Part shown: one piece after another, positions 62,134-64,000 of the stretch
How the letters are laid out: every line of letters starts with the position of its first letter
Position numbering within the stretch: position 1 is the first letter of the stretch
Assembly: GCF_004122115.1 (NCBI RefSeq)
Contig: NZ_SBKP01000001.1
Span: 62,001 to 126,000, forward strand
Length of the DNA stretch: 64,000 nucleotides
Direction: 5' to 3'
DNA from: Sphingobium fluviale
GTDB lineage: Bacteria > Pseudomonadota > Alphaproteobacteria > Sphingomonadales > Sphingomonadaceae
Notes under the pieces: generated by a model
Told to the model about the DNA's origin: nothing
What the model saw: the letters and a program-made list of their open reading frames with translations, nothing else
Database searches by the model: none
Position numbers and translations under genes: made by a program

Positions 62134-63117
62134 TCACGCTGCCTCCCGCCCCGTCCGCTGATCCTTCAGGGCAAAGAAATGCGCCGGCACCCCCTTCGCC
62201 CTCACCTCGCGGGCGAGATGAGACTGAAGCCCCGAACCTTCGCAAACGATCGCTTCCACCGGACGCAGCGCGAGGAGCTGTTCGTTGCGCGCGAACCCAG
62301 CCCGCTTGCCCAGGCGCCGGTCCAGCGTGAAGGCGATGAGCATGGTGCCGGTCCGCGCCGCCCAGGCTGCCGCGATCGCGTCGCAGCCCTTGTCCTGCGC
62401 GGTCGTCGCCAGCACCATCGCCGGGATCCGGGCCTTCACCGCATCGAGCCGTTCGGTGATGAGCGCGTGGTCCTCCCAGACCTGTCCGCCCGAAAAGATC
62501 ACCACCGGGCCTTGCGGGCTATGCGCATCGGCCCGGCGCTGCCTGCGCGCGGCGAGGAAATCCTGCGCCGCGATCACCGAAGCGGTGCGCTTGGAGGAGA
62601 CCAGCGATCCGCGTGGGCTGGACCAGGGCTGGCCGGTCTCGGCAAGGTAGGTATCCGCAGCATGGTCCCGCATGCAGGCGACCGCCTCGCGCGCTTCGTC
62701 GAGCGACTGGCAGAGGAGCTGGGCTTCCTCCAGTTCGGCCATCATCACCTCGCTCCCGTCGGCGCTGCGGATCAGCTCCTTGATCTTGAGCGTGGCTTTG
62801 TCGGCTTCCCCGTCGAGCTGCTCCGCGACCTTGTGGAAGCTGTGGACGATCCCCCAGGCAAGCCGTCCGGCAATGCTTTCCATCCGGGTGTCGCGCAGCA
62901 CGTCGAACATGGTGCGCACCAGCATCTCGGTAGCAAGCTGGGCTTCGGTCGCGTCCGGCATATCCGAGGTCAGCTCCTCCTCGCCCATCCCGATCCGGCT
63001 CGTATCGAGCCCCGCCTCGAACGCCGAGCTGAAGCTGTCGCTGGTCGTCATCGTCTCGGCCGCGATGAGGTCGGCGATTTCTGAAAAGTCACGGATTGTG
63101 CGGTTTACCTTGGTCAT
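62134..63117 (-). CDS. DUF2493 (SLOG-fold) plasmid protein with N-terminal helical domain
   Basis: A 327-residue protein. The C-terminal part (from about residue 205) reads VVIFSGGQVWEDHALITERLD, VLATTAQDKGCDAIAAAWAA, FTLDRRLGKRAGFARNEQLLAL and VCEGSGLQSHLAREVRAKGV, the DUF2493/YAcAr family of the SLOG nucleotide-binding fold, common on plasmids and of unknown function. The N-terminal 200 residues are helical with an acidic segment (MGEEELTSDMPDATEAQ). ATG 63117 has an ideal AAGGAGG. The gene is convergent with the small coiled-coil gene. Confidence 0.85.
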   Translation of the reverse strand: MTKVNRTIRDFSEIADLIAAETMTTSDSFSSAFEAGLDTSRIGMGEEELTSDMPDATEAQLATEMLVRTMFDVLRDTRMESIAGRLAWGIVHSFHKVAEQLDGEADKATLKIKELIRSADGSEVMMAELEEAQLLCQSLDEAREAVACMRDHAADTYLAETGQPWSSPRGSLVSSKRTASVIAAQDFLAARRQRRADAHSPQGPVVIFSGGQVWEDHALITERLDAVKARIPAMVLATTAQDKGCDAIAAAWAARTGTMLIAFTLDRRLGKRAGFARNEQLLALRPVEAIVCEGSGLQSHLAREVRAKGVPAHFFALKDQRTGREAA

Positions 63118-63224
63118 GCCTGCCTCCTTGAATTGACTGAAAAGAGGCATTTCCAAAGGCACGGGCTGTGAGCGCCGGGGTCAAGGATCGCGAAGCGACC
63201 GCGTCAGCGGCGATGGGGGTCACG

Positions 63225-63287
63225 ATTTTCTTTGGCGGCCACCAAGGCTGGAGAGGACGCACTGTCGCCCGATCCGCCAAAGAAAAT
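63225..63287. repeat. Perfect 14-bp inverted repeat with 35-base spacer
   Basis: ATTTTCTTTGGCGG (63225-63238) and CCGCCAAAGAAAAT (63274-63287) lie in the 63118-63505 intergenic region, 108-170 bases upstream of the DUF2493 gene. They could be a regulator site, a replication or transfer signal, or the ends of a very small element. The rest of the region shows a minus-strand TATAAT at 63355-63360 without a good -35, and nothing else I can identify. Confidence 0.6.
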
Positions 63288-63505
63288 GGTGGGGCCCCGT
63301 CGTCCTTGAGGCCGGTGCTGTCCCCGTGCCACACTCGGACTTGTTGTAGAGAGAATTATACACCACCCTCGCCCCACGCACCCGAGGGACAACGCGGGCT
63401 CGATGCCCGTGTCGTCCCTGTTGGCACCGCGCAACATGGGCTGGAATAACGCACCGCCACAAACCACAGACCGGACGCGCCGGTCAGGACTACCGCTTTG
63501 GGTGG

Positions 63506-63847
63506 TTAGCCGCCGTTTCGCTTCAGGTGATTATTGATAAGCCAGAGGTGCAGCATGTAGACCGCGACGAATATCCCCCCCATGAAGAGGGTGACCGGAA
63601 TTTCAAAGCCTTCCTGGCCGGGGCGTGGTGACACGAAGAGCGTCAGGGCGACCGTGACCCAAATGATGGGAATCGCCAGTGCAGGAATGAACGCCAAAGC
63701 AAAACGGCGAGGTGCGGTCCAGGTCACTTTGCCGTCCAAAAACCATTGCATAGGCAGACGCGGTTGGTCGGCAAATCGGTCGTTGGCAAGGAACGACATC
63801 CGCATCAGGATCGCGGTTGCGATTAAGCCGATAACTATCTGTGCCAT
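63506..63847 (-). CDS. Hypothetical membrane protein
   Basis: A 113-residue protein with three predicted membrane helices: IVIGLIATAILMRMSFL, FALAFIPALAIPIIWVTVAL and IPVTLFMGGIFVAVYMLHLWL. The segment RLPMQWFLDGKVTWTAPRRFAL resembles DUF1648-like small membrane proteins, but the match is weak. It ends NNHLKRNGG. No ribosome site stands out. The remaining bases to 64000 show nothing recognisable. Confidence 0.6.
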   Translation of the reverse strand: MAQIVIGLIATAILMRMSFLANDRFADQPRLPMQWFLDGKVTWTAPRRFALAFIPALAIPIIWVTVALTLFVSPRPGQEGFEIPVTLFMGGIFVAVYMLHLWLINNHLKRNGG

Positions 63848-64000
63848 TCAAACATCCTTCGTCGGCACGAATAGCATTTCGGCCCATTATCGCAAATGGA
63901 GGGGACTGAATTCCAGATTGGAGTGTTCCCAGCCACCGATATTCATCTGTGCAATCCATGCGGCGGCACGGGGGATCCCTCAAACAAAAATAGGCCGGCG

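Noticed and set aside
63355..63360. Perfect minus-strand TATAAT as promoter of the DUF2493 gene
   Set aside because: No -35 hexamer at 16-18 bases; a single hexamer is too weak to call.
1..64000. CRISPR array
   Set aside because: No regularly spaced direct repeats and no cas genes were seen anywhere in the window.
1..64000. Replication genes (RepA/RepC, ParAB) to confirm a plasmid
   Set aside because: None found in this window; the plasmid interpretation rests on the transfer genes alone.

Overview
The window is GC-rich DNA with almost no spare space and long minus-strand operons whose stop and start codons overlap (ATGA, TAATG). Gene families and synteny point to an alphaproteobacterium of the order Sphingomonadales (Novosphingobium/Sphingobium type). 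The relaxase, coupling-protein and accessory genes at the right end look like a sphingomonad conjugative plasmid or megaplasmid, so the whole window is probably an accessory replicon. This placement rests on recognised protein families, not on a database search.

Layout. (1) 1-6036: metal resistance. A CusCBA-type Cu/Ag efflux operon (cusA runs off the left edge) lies with two small Cys/Met-rich secreted proteins, a CadR/PbrR-type MerR regulator with its dyad operator, and a short divergent CDF transporter. (2) 6124-7221: an orphan cytosolic beta-propeller. (3) 7324-28802: a nearly complete oxygen-dependent cobalamin pathway: cobW-N-G-H-I-J, then cobK on the other strand, then cobL-E-M-B-A-F-O, bluB, a DUF1636 protein, cobT, cobC, cobS, the CobC/CobD-type aminotransferase, cbiB, cobQ and cobU. 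The chelatase partners CobS/CobT (AAA+ and VWA subunits) and CobR are not in the window. (4) 28803-33312: two cobalamin riboswitches on the minus strand, one upstream of cobW and one upstream of a TonB-dependent receptor plus NiCoT cobalt/nickel transporter. The two leaders share structured RNA beyond the aptamer. (5) 33534-43769: nitrate assimilation: a NasS-like sensor, a sigma-54-type promoter with a terminator leader, an oppositely oriented PP2C/kinase fusion, narK, nirB, nirD, nasA and a DUF4170 gene. (6) 43969-52531: a Fur-family gene, then an iron/siderophore uptake operon wrecked by insertion sequences. An IS21 element truncates a receptor gene and is itself interrupted by an IS110/IS1111 element. 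An IS5-family element splits a PepSY gene. (7) 52656-55088: an XRE regulator and a GAF-GGDEF-EAL protein. (8) 55106-64000: transfer region: lytic transglycosylase, MobF relaxase, TraD coupling protein, a ribbon-helix-helix protein, a repeat-rich candidate oriT, a DUF2493 protein and a small membrane protein.

How it fits together. Cobalt or corrinoid enters through the receptor and NiCoT, both under B12 feedback by riboswitch. The Cob enzymes build adenosylcobalamin, also under riboswitch control. Uroporphyrinogen methyltransferase CobA could also feed siroheme synthesis for NirB. The most notable points are a likely guide RNA in the IS1111 element whose sequence matches its insertion site in istA, a conserved RNA module shared by the two B12 leaders, the cobK/cobL start codons that share one CATG, and the nitrate leader cut off from narK by an inverted kinase gene.
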